From Lepisosteus oculatus (Eukaryota > Chordata > Actinopteri > Semionotiformes > Lepisosteidae), in NCBI RefSeq assembly GCF_040954835.1, contig NC_090698.1, positions 40,477,501-40,541,500 of the forward strand: DNA of 64,000 bases. The letters are read 5' to 3'. Position 1 is the stretch's first letter. Every line of letters begins with the position of its first letter. The notes beneath the pieces are model-generated. The model was given only the letters and a program-made list of their open reading frames with translations, had not been told where the DNA came from and made no database searches. A program made the translations under genes and the position numbers. This document shows positions 1-13,700 of the stretch, piece after piece.

Positions 1-349
1 CCCAAAATTGCAACCTAGGCCAATATCAGCTGAACACCGAATTTCACGTGTACGATTATGGAGCCAGGTCATTTCTCTAAGCCTTTGGCTTCACTGTAAA
101 TGCACTCACTTTTTCACTCTTACATCTTTTTTGTTCACTTTTAAAAAGGTTTAATAATAAAGCCTTCATTAATCTTTTCTTAACCCTTAATAGATAATAA
201 ATGCAAAGTATAGTCTATTAACTGTGAATATATTGTCACCTTCAAAATTATTGGCACTCTTGATTAAGATGACCAGTAAATATATACAGGTATAAGTATT
301 AAATAAACAACACAAGTAATGTCATTTTCCAGCATCTGGAATATATACA

Positions 350-460
350 TTGATGGTGGTGGAGGGGAGTCCCCATTACCTGTAACGCGCTTTGAGTGGA
401 GTGTCCCGAAAAGCACTATATAAGTGAAAGTAATGATGATTATTAATTATTATTATATTC
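350..460 (+). repeat. SINE-tail-like fragment with AT-rich end
   Basis: GTGGTGGAGGGGAGTCCCC followed by a GCGCTTTGAGTGGAGTG-like stretch, an ATATAAGTG-like stretch and ATTATTATT-type tailing is a pattern seen at the 3' end of dispersed fish SINE/LINE copies. Identified from memory of the pattern only. Confidence 0.45.
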
Positions 461-699
461 TACTGATATTAATGATTCAGTAGAATCAACTAAAATTACA
501 TGTCTCAAATTACACATTTACTTACAAAAAAGTATGAGCCCAAATTATTGCCAACCGTGTTTTCAGTATTTTGTGCACCCTCAACGTACAAGGGCAATAA
601 CAGCACTTTTTAAAAAATAATATTTTATTAGATGATTTATAATTATAGTATATTATAATTCAATAGATTCATTATATTCCTTACACTTATAGTGGTCCC

Positions 700-820
700 A
701 CTAACACCTCTTCCAGCAGCAACCTTAACTTTCCCAGGAGGATTCCCATCAAGGTACTGGCCAGGCTCACACCTGCTTAGCTTCAGTGGGTTGCTGAATT
801 ACAAGGTGATATAGCTGCTG
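700..820 (-). repeat. 5S-rRNA-like SINE fragment
   Basis: Read on the - strand, the segment around 733-780 resembles the internal part of 5S rRNA: GAAGCTAAGCAGGTGTGAGC, then CCAGTACCTTGATGGGAATC, then a CCTGGGAA-like end. These are the landmarks of the 5S internal promoter and 3' arm. It is too degraded and wrongly flanked to be a 5S gene; 5S-derived SINEs are known in fish. Confidence 0.5.
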
Positions 821-1422
821 ACAGACTGGAGATAGATTGGAGAACATGATGTGAGAGATCTTATACCATTCCTCCATACTGAATCATTCCAGATGATTCT
901 TTGATATGTGACAGTCTGCACTTATAGACTGCCAACTTACTGCCATTGTTGCCTCAGTCTTACTAGAGTAGAGGGCTAGAGTCTTGCTATTGGGGGTCCA
1001 TGATGATCTAATCCGCATGTGATTATTATGGTCTTATCATTGCATACAAAGGAAAAGTTGCACTGCAGATAGTTAAACAAAGGAAAGTTGACTTCTACAC
1101 ATGGAGCAAGAGCATTGAGCATCTTAAAAAACAATACACAAAATAACATTAGTTATGTCTTAATTTTCCTGTTTATCTTAGATATCAGATATAAAAATGC
1201 AGTTGTGCATAAAAATGCGGTTGTGCATTTTTAGTGTTCTGGAGTTCTAAGATGGAAATACATCAGTCTTAATAATGTAAATGATGAAAAGTAGACTAAC
1301 CGTGTTTGATTTTGTGTTGCCATAAGGTCTTTAAAGGGGAACTGCAGTGCTATTTTTGTATTTCAGGGTTAGAGAGAGCGGCATTGATGAGAGCATTTCA
1401 AACCACAATTAAAAGGAAATTC

Positions 1423-2720
1423 AATTCAATTAAATTCAATTCAATTAATTTTTATATAGCACCTTTCACAACAAGGTTGCCCCATAGCACGTAACAATAC
1501 AATTGACAATACATTTTGTTAATACAGAACAGAAAACCAGAAGACAACGGAGGAGAGGAACCAAAAACTCCTTAGTAAGGAGAGAAAAAACCTCTAGGGA
1601 TCCAAGGTCAACTGGTTGCCCAACCCCTTTGGGCATGCTAACATTATATAATTTTAAAAAGGAAATGATGAGGGTATTAATCCATCCATCTATCATGTCT
1701 TCTGTGTGTTAGTACTCCATGCAGATCTCTTTAGACCAGTAAATTCCTCCTAAATGATAGCTATTTCCACGATGTCCCTCTTGGATCCATGGAAGTGACC
1801 CAGCACAGGCACCATCCAGGCATGTGGGGAGGAGAAAAGGATAGTTTGGTCTTCATAGGTCTTCAGTCTGGATTTGAATACTGAGATTGACTCGGCATCC
1901 CGAATATGGGGTGTGAGACTGTTCCATAAGCTAGGGGCCCTGTAACTAAAGGCTTTACCGCCAACTGTTATTTTATTAATTCATGAAATATGAAGAAGAC
2001 CTGCATTCCGTGATCTAAGCAGGCGACTTGGATGGTAAACGTAAGTAAGTAGAAGGATTTTGAAGTCCGCCCTGTACCTGACAGGAAGCCAATGAAGAGA
2101 GCTAAGTATGGGGGTTGTATGGTCATACTTTCTGCTCCTAGTAACAATTCTAGCTGCTGCATTCTGAATTCGCTGTAAGGTGTTGAAAGAGTGGTGGGTT
2201 CTCCCTGATAATAGAGCATTGCAGTAGTCTAACCTGCTGTATACAAGAGCATGTATTAATGTCTCTGTGCCGTGAGTAGAGAGAAACTGCCTTAGTTTTG
2301 CAATATTTCTTAACTGTAGGAAGTATGTTTTAGATACTGTTTTAACATGAGAGTTAAATGAGAGCCTTGTGTCTAATATGATGCCTAGGTTACGTGCTGA
2401 GTCTTTGAGGCAAATTTTTAAATCCTCTGAGTTCAGTGCTGAAGTTATAGTAGTCCTATCAGTATTGTTTCCTCCAAACAACAGAGCCTCAGTTTTATCA
2501 GAGTTGAGTAACAAAAAGTCTTTACTTCATTAATGCAATTAACTAAAGTGATAATAGAAGAATTGTCGTTTGGTGTAAACGAAATGTATATTTGCATGTC
2601 ATTGGGATATGAATGAAAGTCCAAGTACTCAGGAATGTGTAAAACCTGCAATTTATGTTGCAAAATAGATAAAATTTCCAGGTATGTACAGCGCCATGTA
2701 CTGCGATTCAGAATCAAACG
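1423..2720 (-). mobile_element. 5'-truncated, dead L2-type LINE
   Basis: On the - strand, two overlapping frames hold the C-terminal part of an L2-type ORF2: a segment reading YPNDMQIYISF (relic of the reverse-transcriptase YADD box), then LNSDKTEALLFG, LGIILDTRLSF, SRLDYCNALL, IQNAAARIVTRS and LSSLHWLPVRYRADFKIL. The YADD catalytic motif has become YPND and the frame is shifted near 2480, so it cannot be active. The 3' end has AATTC-type short repeats around 1423-1450, as expected for L2. Confidence 0.85.
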
Positions 2721-2739
2721 TCCAGTGAAATAAAGAGGC

Positions 2740-3072
2740 TGTCACGGATGTCGGAAGGGACAAACCGTGGAGAGGCAGGAAAGCGAAAAAGACCCTATGC
2801 GAAGAGGCGGAACGAGGGGTTAGCCCGGGCTCAGCAGTGCAAAGAGTTCTGGAGTGCCGTATAGAAACCTATGCCCTCAGGCCACGGACGAAGCAGCAAC
2901 CTGGTGCTAGGCGGGTCTCAGGACATCCGAACGTCAATGCTGAGCGAAGCAGAATAAGTGACCCAGAAATATATAGCCCCAGAGAGAGAGACACCGGAAG
3001 GAGAGCAAGCACAGGAAACTAGGGACAGGACAGAGAAGGAGGGCCCTCTGGCTAGACAGAGGCCCTATTACA
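2740..3072. repeat. GC-rich LTR-like block
   Basis: A sharply bounded GC-rich segment begins TGTCACGG and ends CCTATTACA, the TG...CA form of an LTR, immediately beyond the 5' break of the L2 copy. No target-site duplication or internal LTR-element proteins were found, so the class is uncertain. Confidence 0.3.
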
Positions 3073-5130
3073 TTGTAAACAAGCAGGCTTGTGAATACAT
3101 CTCTTTTAATCCAAAAGAAATATTGCTCTCAACTTCGAGGTTTTGCCGGCAAATACAACTACTTATTAACTCTACATGAAGATCATGTTGGAACATTTCT
3201 GCAGTTAAATGCCTGCTGCACAAACTGTACTTATTCACTTGTACATCACATTCCATTAGCCATTACAGTGACTAGTGAGCAGGAAGGGCAGCTTCACATC
3301 ATAATTTGCGCAAACTCCCGATCTAGCCCATGGTGAGACCACGGATTTGCGACAGCATGGTGACTATACATTACTTTCACAAAGTTCACAATTTTGTGCT
3401 TATTTTGGAATGTAATTGCAAAATAATAGAAAACCTTACACATGTAAATAGATGAGTTGAGGAAAAACATTGTTCGAATGGAAGAATTTACTGAGGTACC
3501 AGTATGCTGTGTACATAATTTACTTAATTTAAAGATATTTAAATACACCATTGTAGTAGTAAGATTATATTTTTATAAATGTGGTATTTATAAAAATACC
3601 ACACTGGCTGGCAATCCTTTGCACAAATGTCATCTACAATAAAGCTGAAAGACTCTCTCTTCAAATAAATCCTTTTTTTAGTGTGTTACTTAATATCACC
3701 TTTGCACTGAGATGGAGACTAATCAAGGTACTGTACAGTATTTTAAAAGCTGCCATATTTTGTTGAGTAAAGAGGTGCTATTGGTTGGGTTGGGTATGAA
3801 TTGCCTACTTAATATGCTGTCCTATTTCATAGAATCTTGATAGCAAACAAGTTAACATATTAGTCAGATAATCTTCTGTATAGGGACAGATTGAATATTT
3901 CCTAATGTACTTAATCAGACCTTTGAATGATGATTAGGCAATGTTCCAAGACATAAATAAAATTATCAGAGATATTTATTTTGGCAGTCGCTCAATGCAA
4001 ACTAGTTGGCACCTGCTGGAAACCTAATATACAGTATGAGAGATTATAACTGACTTATGTTCAATAAACACCTGAAAGTTTTATTTTTGTTTTTTTAGTT
4101 TGTATGTACTTTGGCTTTGTCTTCTTGTTTATCTGTTTTGGAGCTTTGTAATTTTCCACATGTGGAATACAGTACTCCTTTATCATAGATGCTTGCCTGA
4201 AACTGTACCTTCTTCACTAAATATTATATGAAACTAGTGTAAACACTGGCATTGCTGTTTCTTCTATATGAAAAGAGAGGCTCTTCAATGTTTGCTCTCC
4301 AGCATGATGTTCTTTAGGTACTGTATGTGTTGTGTAGCAATGTGTGTTCTTACCATAAGCAAACTAAAAGCCCGAATCCATCACAGCATTGTTGCAGGAA
4401 ACTGCATTCCCAAAGAAAAATTAAAATTTTTCTTAAATTAAAAGTCTTTAAAAATATTTTTTTAATGATTTTCCCTCAACACTAGCACTTTCATCCATAT
4501 AAATAAGGTAGAGAATAAGAAAAACTAAGCAAACTTGCATATTAAAGTGGTTCTTGTCCTAATGAAACCAAAGCTTAATCTACAGTTAATTAAACTATTA
4601 ATGAATAATTTAACACAATGATGAGGGAGTCTTTCAAAATATTCTGGTACACCTGAATATTCTGGTGTATTTTAAAACATTAATATTTCCAAACAATTCA
4701 TTCAATATTTAAGCCTTTAACAAATGCTACTAAATGCTTTTTATAAGTAAAAAGTAAAAAAAAAAAGACATAAATTCCCAATCATTTTGAGAGATTAGAG
4801 CTCCCTCCTGTGGCCCCTATGGATACTGCAAACTTTGAACTAAATGTGAGTAGGCATTTTGATTACGAAATCCTTTTTTGATTACTTTATTTTTATGTAA
4901 CGAGCAATTACAGGAGAATGGCAGTACATGAGTCATAATTTCCAATTCCCCGACAGGCTACAACAGATAATAAGAAGGCGGAGTTCTGAACTATTAATTT
5001 GAGGTTCTTTAGATTCGAACTCGGTATCTCTACGATGAACGGGCCATCTTCAGAAAACAGCTATTATCATTAGCATAATATTGTACCGAAAAAAGGTTAG
5101 ATTCAGCATTAATAACGAAAGGCTATTAAG

Positions 5131-5131
<1 letters not shown>

Positions 5132-5180
<49 letters not shown>
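5132..5180. repeat. (TTA)n microsatellite
   Basis: About 16 uninterrupted TTA/TAT units. It produces a spurious poly-tyrosine open frame on the + strand. Confidence 0.95.
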
Positions 5181-5182
<2 letters not shown>

Positions 5183-5892
5183 ACCCCAGATGTCCTTTTT
5201 ACGTGTTGCTTTGATAGGAGGCAAAAGAAATCTTTACAAATTTGGAATTATGGACAGCAAAAGAGAACTAAAAGGAACGACAAAAAGAAAAATTAAGGAA
5301 AATAGGAAATTGTACATTGTTCTAGCAGCAGACTAGTGGCGACTTTTGAACAGATCAGTGGGGTACAGACGTCCACGAGGGTTTTCTTGTGTGTTTTTGG
5401 AAGGGAAGCCATAGAAGAAACGGGGTGAAGGTATTTCGATATTCATTTCACCTCAGACATCATTAACAGTGCAATGGTTTAAAATCAAACCTACTGTAAA
5501 CCAAGCAAACACTGCTTGAACATGTATGGAATTATTATCAATTTCCTGTCAAGATACAAAGAGATGAGGGAACACCGTGACAATTAAATAATAGACAAAT
5601 CTCTAACAGAGACAAAGGATGCACGGGATACAGCGACACGTAAGGAAGGAATTCAGGATGGACGGTTCTTATGCGGGAATGCTCCTCCTCTTCTTCAGGG
5701 AACAAGGATTTTCCTGGCCCTGTATATTATCTAAAGAAATAAATAATTGTATATTTTCTAAAGAAATAGAATGAAGTAATTTATTATTTAAGCGTGATAG
5801 TGGTTTTTGTTATGTAAAATAAAACAGTAAAAAAAACACAATTTAGTTTCTTTTAACTTTTTAACCTGGTGACATTCAAAAGTACAAAAATA

Positions 5893-5947
5893 GAAAATGA
5901 TCAGATAACTTAATGTTGTATCAACATTAAGTCATCTGACCATTTTC
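5893..5947. repeat. Short hairpin, 26-nt arms
   Basis: Arms 5893-5918 and 5922-5947 are inverted copies with two mismatches and a 3-nt loop (TAT). Flanking A- and T-runs extend the stem loosely. It could be a foldback MITE remnant or an expressed hairpin; no promoter is visible. Confidence 0.7.
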
Positions 5948-8853
5948 TTTTTTTTTTACAATTTTAATCGGTTTTAAAATACGTTGAGTTTAACTTTCCT
6001 CTAGTTACCACACAGTGACAAAAGACTAATTCCAGCACCACTGCCAGTACAACACAATCTGTTTCTATCACAAATGCTCAAACTAAAGGCATGGCTGTCA
6101 TGTTACGTGTTTGCATTGAAAAGCAGCAGCAGTACAATCGCTGTACTGACCGACTTGAAATTCGGCAGGTTTCTTGTCATTCATGAATACATCCCATCAT
6201 ATTCATTTTCAATCAAAATCCAACCAAAATATCTTATATTTTCACTACATTTCAGATATTGTATTATATAAGATCTGTATCTTGACCTGAATGAAAATAA
6301 CGGTACTGAGTCTATGGCTGCTACTGTATGGCTCTCAAATCCGATTTTATGAAAAAAGATTTGTAAATCTCTTCTTCACGTGTATAGCAAATTGTACAGC
6401 TGTACAGCTGTGTGCATAGTCCTCCCGTGACCACAGTTATGGCTGTCATGTTGCATTATTTACTAGGAACATTTTCGTCAGGGACCCTTTTAGCAGATTA
6501 ACAGGAAATTGAATTGTATATGCTTACATTGTACTGCCCCTAACAATGTAATTAAACATCAGGTTCTACATGAATACCTACACTAACCACCATGAGACAT
6601 TCAATTTGTGGATTTTCTGCTAAAAAAGTGATTCCTATTCTCAGTGCTAAAAACACTTCCCTGTAACTTTCATTTCTGTCCTCTGTTGTGAGGTCCACTG
6701 TTGATTCTGAACAAATCCTTGAGACACTTAGTTGTTTTTGTTTCTCCAAGCATTGCTGCCACGTTCATCTCCCATCAGCTCCATTGGTTTATTTATGTTG
6801 TCTCTTAGCTTAATCATGACAATACATCAAGTGTATAAATCATAACATTATCAATTCTTTGGAGATTATGGCTTTTTAAAAACCCAGAAGGAGGAAGAAT
6901 ATTTGGAATGAAGCCTAGCACTTTAAGAAACAAAGGTGTCAAACTGAGGAAGCAAGGCAAGAGTATCAAGGGGAGCTTACCATGATCATATTGCACACTA
7001 TAAATCAGGATGCCTCCTGAGACAAGTTGTTACCTGCTCAAGTTGTCAGAGTGTGTGGTTCCCTGATTGGCTTTGTCAGTCCCCTTCGGATTCATGGAAG
7101 AAACTCATTCTCGTGAGATGGCAAGTGAGTAACAATGTGGTGTACAGTATATGCAGAATTTGTGTTTTTGTGAAATATTAGCATTTGTACTGTACATAGT
7201 TCTATATAACTACAGTACATTATCCTTTTTTGGTACAACAATGCTGTTCTTTCTTCTTCAGGTGCTTGGTATTAAAAAGTTGAAGAAAAGATTAATTTCC
7301 CACTTCAAAGTAAAAAGAAAATAAAACTCACTTGAAGAAGGTTCCCTTGCTGTAATGGTGTGTTGTTGATTCTCTCTTCTCATTGTAGAATTTGTGAATA
7401 GTCCATCACTTGCACAAATATTGCACTGGTAAGATTAGTTCATTTTTCAGGGATGGCATAAATGTTATGTAATTCCAATTTTAAGATTTTTCTTAATTAA
7501 TCCGACATTCGTTTTTTTGGTTACTGCTTAAAGAACCACTGCACGCTAGGTGTGGTCCATAAAAGGCTACAAACTGGTTATGACGATATTTTTATTTAGT
7601 TTGCCCAGAGCACCCAGTTCACTCCATTAATATTAATTTGTACTTCTAAAATAATCATGCAGTATAATTATTGTAATGCAATGCTTTATTACTTTAATAA
7701 GGTATTTTAATAAAAGACTGGAGCTGTTATCAAGCAGTTACCTGTTACCAGCATTCTTAGCATACTGTAACATGCAAATTATCTTAGATTAGACTTCAGT
7801 TATTCCATGATCAATAGTTCTAACAGAGAACAGAAGACAACAACAAAGATTATTTTACTGAGAGCTACAATTTAGACACATTTGCTAATTAGACTCAGCG
7901 GTGATATATCCTTATTAACGTAAATCAATTCAAGTGAAGAAAGGTGCAATCTGCATCTTGATTGTTTCAGTTCCTAACAGAAATTGCAGTTTACCTTGCA
8001 TATTTTATTTGATTCTCATTATTTCTGATTTTCCTTCAAATGGAAAAGCTTCCTGGGTTTTGCTGACTGCAACAGTGTGTCTGTAGAAGTAAATAGTTGA
8101 TATTTGTGCAGGACGGCATGCTAAATCATTCAAATGACTCTAAATAGGCCATTTTGGATACCGAATTACTGAATGCGTGCACCCTGGAATTAATTAATGG
8201 GATGAAGGGAAAACATATGCTGTAGATGCATTTCAAGCACTTAAAATCAGTCAGTAACCTTAGCCAATTAATGCAGAGACGCTTTTGAAAAGATCATTTA
8301 AAAGCATAAATTTTCTTCAGTTCTTATTCTGTGTATAGGCAACATCATGCTTATGGTTAAGGTATTCAATACTACCTTGGGGCAGTTTTTCCTCGTAGAA
8401 CTAATACTGGCTATGGAACAACACAGAAATAGAAACAAATGTGCCTGATGGGTTTAACGGCCATCGAGCTCTTGTATGACCTTTCTAATGTTCTCATCCT
8501 TCTGAATGGAAACATCCCCTTTTTCTTCAGGAGAGTTTTGATTCCAGCTTTTTTTCACTGCGTTTTGCACATGTATGTCTATATCTCATAGAGTTTCAGT
8601 AATCTTGGAATACTTTTTGCTCATGGTGTGGATTTGACACCTGTGGTATAATGACACTAATATAGCCTTATTGAAGTGAACCACGTGGATTTCAAGTGCC
8701 CAGCAGAGTCTCGTTATTTTTCTCTGTCCAGTGTTGTACAGCTCTGGACTAGTTCTTCTGGAATATGTGGTCAATAATTTAGGAAAGTTCCATCATACTG
8801 TATAAATCAGAAGCTAAAGTAGTGACAAATAAATATGTTAAAGTATGTTGATG

Positions 8854-9127
8854 AATGGTGACTCGGTGGTGCAGATGTTGGCTTTGCTGCATTGTAGTGC
8901 TGGGGCCCTGAGTTATTGTACATGTGGTGCTATCTGTGTGGAGTTTGTATGTTCTCTTCAGCTTCATGGGGGTTTCCTCTGGGTGCTCCCCAGTGTGTCT
9001 GAAAGTGTGTGTGCAATGGACTGGCATCTCATTCAATGTTTACCTTGCCTTTCGCCTGTCAAACGCTGGCTCTGGTTCCCCGGCTACCCTGAATTGGATG
9101 AAGTGGTTGGAAAATGGATGGATTGAT
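8854..9127 (+). repeat. tRNA-type SINE copy 1
   Basis: Contains the family landmarks in order: GGTGGTGCAG head, GTGTGGAGTTTGTATGTTCT, a GGTTTCCTC block, an ATGGACTGGCATC block, CCTGAATTGGAT, and the ending AAAATGGATGGATTGATGG. About 275 nt, + orientation. Confidence 0.85.
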
Positions 9128-9129
9128 GG

Positions 9130-10700
9130 TGATGAATGTGATTTTCATCACCGTCTGATCAAATAGAAAATGCAAAATACAAACAAAACCCCATAATTAT
9201 TCTATTGTTTGGCTTTGTAAATTAAATGCAGGAATTTACAGTACTGTATGTCAAGTGTATATTTTGTTTTTTTGTGCTTTGTTTTCTAAATAGCAGAACC
9301 ACCAGAGCTTTGGAATATTCTATTAAGTCATTGTAGTGCACTTCTTCAGAAAGAACACTGAAACATGAACTAAACAACACAAGTGGAAACAACATGGAAC
9401 AACATTGATCATTTAAAAATAATTCCAGTTATGATGTCTGTGAATTAAAAATGTGGGTGTTTACACTATGCCAATAGGTTATTTGCTGATCATTAAAATG
9501 ACTCTGATTCCTTCTATTTTTTTAACAAGAAAAAGTTCTGCATGTTTTGTTGTAGCATATCCAGTTATGAGGTGATGCTCCCATCTTGTGGCAATAGGAT
9601 GCACAGCAACATCTAGTTTCAGTGATGATTTCCAAAGCCTTTGTATTTGGTATCACTTTCGTATTCATTCTGGTATAGTTCTTTTGCCATAAGATAGTAT
9701 ATATTAGTAACGATTCTGAGCTGACTGTAGTGTGATTTTGTTTTGTAAAATGCTTAACAGAACAGAAGGAATTCATTAAGAAGTCGGTTGTGTTACAGTT
9801 TTCCGTTTAAAAAGTTTTTCAGATCTTTTTTTTTATCTGGAATGAATATAGAAAATCTTTCTTTTTGCAAGTTGGGGCTGCAGTACAGAACATTACTTAT
9901 GTCAAATTCACTTTATATTGCATCTCAAATCATTATCTGCAATTTTGAGAGTGTGATTTAAAATTTGTCAAGCATTCCGCCTCTTACATTACTTGACAGA
10001 TTTCAAATATTCACATATTTCATATTATTTTGATGTTTTACCATGTTGTTAGCATTTTAAATAAAGTACCTTCAAATTATTGTATAAAGATTCACATTGT
10101 TTAAATTTCTGCCAACATTTCAGTACCAATTGCCATGTAAATTATTTAAGTATTTGAAATCACTATTTTTCTTGTTTTGTTTTACAAATTGATCTTGGGC
10201 CCCATGAGGTAATCAAACAGCCATGGGTAGACCTCTTAAAGTAATCTTCTTAATTTCTTAAAGCTTCATTTGCAGGATTTTATTAATACAAATATGGGTC
10301 ATTTAGAGTGATTGAATGACTTCTCATTCTGTCTTAAATGTACCAAGCCTTAATTTCCACAAGGGCTCCTCTGATTGGTGGGAGAGGGAGTACGTGGAAC
10401 AGTAGGCAGTTGCTTACACAAAGAGAGAGGATTAACAAAGAAAAGAAAGAAAAGAAAATCTAGTTTTGTAGAGGATGCTGATTCAAATATCCTTCCAAAA
10501 GCCTTCTAAATGAAGCAGTGGCACTGCAAGCTACCAAAACTCTGATAATTATAATTTGCAAGACTGGCAACTTTAATGTTTTTTTGTATCTCTGCAGTTT
10601 ACGATCAGAAATGGACACTTCTGCCTTCAATGTGACCAGTTCCAGTAAAGCCTTTTAGATAACATGCAATAGGCCCACGCTTTGTCCTTTCTTATGTTGC
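9130..10700. other. pias2 upstream region, no gene recognised
   Basis: AT-rich sequence with no protein match. A polypurine AAAG stretch lies near 10436-10458. Confidence 0.4.
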
Positions 10701-10731
10701 GCTTCCCAGTTCTTTCAAGGGCTCACCCTAG

Positions 10732-10795
10732 TCACGTGGGTGGTACCCTGGAGCGGTGCAGGATGGTCGCGGAAAGAAAATGGCGGATTTTGAGG
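10732..10795 (+). promoter_or_regulatory. pias2 promoter-proximal motifs
   Basis: A GTCACGTG E-box (USF/MITF-type palindrome) lies about 40 nt before the pias2 ATG. The start codon itself is embedded in AAAATGGCGGA, which resembles the YY1 motif found at many housekeeping-gene start sites. No TATA box is evident. Motifs are seen directly; function is inferred. Confidence 0.4.
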
Positions 10796-13700
10796 AGCTG
10801 AGGGTAGGAGAAAGTATTAAATTAATTTCGTGTTACATAGAAAGAGCACTGAGCATCGTCGTAAAGCATTGGAATGATTGGGTATATCTGTTATGGAATC
10901 GTTACATTAGAACTGATATTTTAATTGGAGTTTACTAAGTGGAGACGTTAATGTCTGCCTCTTGTGTTTTGGTCGGAGGTTACGGTTTATTTGGTGTCTC
11001 GTAAAATAATTATATTATTAGGCCTGTTGAGTGTAACTTTTGAATTCTAATAGATGTGTCTTTAAGTACACATTTTCTGCTATTTGATTCATCATTGTTG
11101 TCGTAGATGTGTTTTTAGGTTTTATGAACGGTATTTTTTCCGCCAAAACATCTGGTCTAGACTGTTGTGTTGTACATATTTACAGCTTGTGCCAATTCTC
11201 GAAACCATGTAAGTAGCCTCTTCATCCGTATAGCAGATGCATTTCTACCGATTTCGAGATCAACCGTTTTGTCACCAGAACCGTGCAATCTGTTGTGAAC
11301 TCCGTGCTTCTGATTATGGTGCCCTTTATCTCTTTATTATTCCAACTTTTAACTGTTGCTTAATCTCTGTTGCAGTGTGTTTGCGACAAGGACTGCTTAC
11401 AGTACGTGTGTTGTCTGCCTTGTTTTTTTTCTTTTCCCGTTTTTAATGGGTTTTGGAATTATTCTTAACATTTTAGATGCTATACGATCACATTTGTTAA
11501 GGAAATGTAAAGAAAAAGGATTAACAAGTAAGAACAATCAAGCATGGACCATATAATGAAGGGTCAGTCGGGGTTTTCTTACTTTTTTTCTGTGGGTTTT
11601 TCAGATGGGATTTCTTGGGAGGGACGTGGTCATCAAACCACAGTTAAGGGGGAGAATTGTCAAATTGATGATGGATATTATAGATGTGTATGGGTGGAGT
11701 ATAAACTACATGCCGCTCAGCGAGCAATGCAGAGCCGGTGGAACTCTACTGCTCCAGAGGTGACAGTCGTTTTCCCCCCGCCGTGCTAATAGACAAAGTA
11801 CCGTTCACTCTCCTGAATGCACTCAAAATCCTGTACAGAAACCACACCTGGCTGCTTTCTAACGTCTACAGTGTGCCTTTGATGTACTTCATTTTATAAA
11901 GAATTCAAATCCGTTATTGGAGGAAATGTAAGCCTCATTCTTACATTCATACATAAGATGGCACTGAAGCATCCCTGGACTGACACAGTAAAAATAATTT
12001 AGTTGTTTGAGTATTTAATAGGAATAATTGGAGCTTCATAAGGTGCTGTCGCCGTAGAAAGTGTTTTGTACTTGTTTGTCACTTTACCCGCACATTGCTA
12101 TAGTGGTGAACACTTCTAGTTCTTGAGCTCTTCAGGAGGTGGTTTAATCTCAATTAGTTCTTTGTGATGTTTTTCTTGCCTTTCTGCTTGTGATGTAAAA
12201 TGATGATAAAGGAGCCCTGTAGCACAAGAGCTATGATTATTCAACACTTGTAGAGATGGTAGATTATCCTTTTATTATGGTGTCAATAGTATAATTTGCC
12301 CAGTGTTCTGCCTTGCTGAAGTTGTGCTGAACCAAATAAACACCCGTCAAATGTTTATATTTTTTGTATTTTTTCAGAATATGGTTTCAAGTTTTCGGGT
12401 CTCAGAGCTACAGGTTTTATTGGGCTTTGCAGGACGTAACAAGAGCGGTCGCAAGCATGAACTCCTTCTGAGAGCCTTGCACTTGCTAAAGAGTGGGTGC
12501 AGTCCAGCTGTTCAGATCAAAATTAAGGAACTGTATAGACGACGTTACCCCAGAACAATCGAAAGTCTCCCCGACTTGTCTGCCCTCAAGCCCTCCGGCT
12601 TCTCCCTGAATAGTAACTCTTCCCTCGTGGACCCGGACTTGGCCGGAGCCGGTGTGCATTCTCGCGCGCCTGGCTCGATCCCGCCGCACTCCGCAGCGCA
12701 GAGTCCTGTCCTGCTGCACGAGACGAAGCCCGGGATCGACATGCAGCAGCCGGCACCTCCCATCCCGCCTGTCCATCCTGACGTCCAGCTGAAAAGTTTG
12801 CCATTTTACGATGTGCTGGATGTCCTGATCAAACCCTCAAGCTTGGGTAAGCATCTGTCTCTTCTTTGCTCTGCACTGTGCATGCAAAATACTTTATTAG
12901 AAATTGCCCACTGTAATTGTAAATATAATAGAGTGCTGCTTTTAAGCAAGTAATCAATCAGTGATATTTCTTATATTTAGCTGTTTTTCTTTGCAACGCT
13001 AATTCAGATAATGACGTTCTAGAGTAAATTGTGAACAATTAGGCACTTTTGCTGGTTGTGGACTATAGGACATAAAGGAGCGTTATAATTTTATTATCTC
13101 CCTTATCTTATTTTTGAACAATCATCATACTGAATTTTGAGGGGTCTAATCAAATTTGCAAAATGAGTGAAAGCATTTCACCACGCAGTGTCTGCACTAG
13201 CAAATCTTTCCATAAGAACAATTTCTGCAAATGCAACCAGTGGCAATTTTAAGAATGTGACAGTCTCAACCCAACCTCGTGACACACGTTTTATGGCTGC
13301 ACTTAGAAAAGATATTGCCTGATTATAGCTTTGGAATCATCATTGGGAAGGAGCAGTTGGCTTAATCTGTGGTGTAGGTTTGCACAACGTATGTATTTGT
13401 GCATTTTGCTATAAGAATAGAAAGAAGGCCAGCATGGAGAATGACCAGTCCCAAGAGACATCAGTAGTCTTCTTTTCACAGCTTACATTTTGGTCTGTCT
13501 TGTCAGAGATCCATAGCAGACGTGAGGCTAACAAGGCTAAAATGTCTCGGTAGTAGAATTGCTGGGTGCAAAATTTTTAAGCCATGTGTTGTGTTTGTAT
13601 TATGGTCTTTGCAAAATCATTCTCTGGCTTTGCAAAAGGACCACACATGAAAATAAGGAATCTGAGATGTAGGTAACAATATTGAATTAAAAAAAATGCC

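Larger units (their letters stand above)
3073..8850. other. AT-rich region, no gene recognised
   Basis: No splice-bordered protein match was seen in either strand here. Apart from the microsatellite and hairpin listed separately, the region shows only short open frames without conserved domains. Confidence 0.45.

Noticed and set aside
5081-5296. Open frame with a poly-tyrosine run
   Set aside because: Product of the TTA microsatellite; no conserved flanking protein sequence.
1-10700. Search for a pias2 neighbour gene such as ST8SIA5, as in human
   Set aside because: No sialylmotif or other conserved exon was seen on either strand in this stretch.
12486-12804. Three overlapping - strand open frames
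   Set aside because: They are shadows of GC-rich pias2 exon 2, which has the convincing + strand reading.
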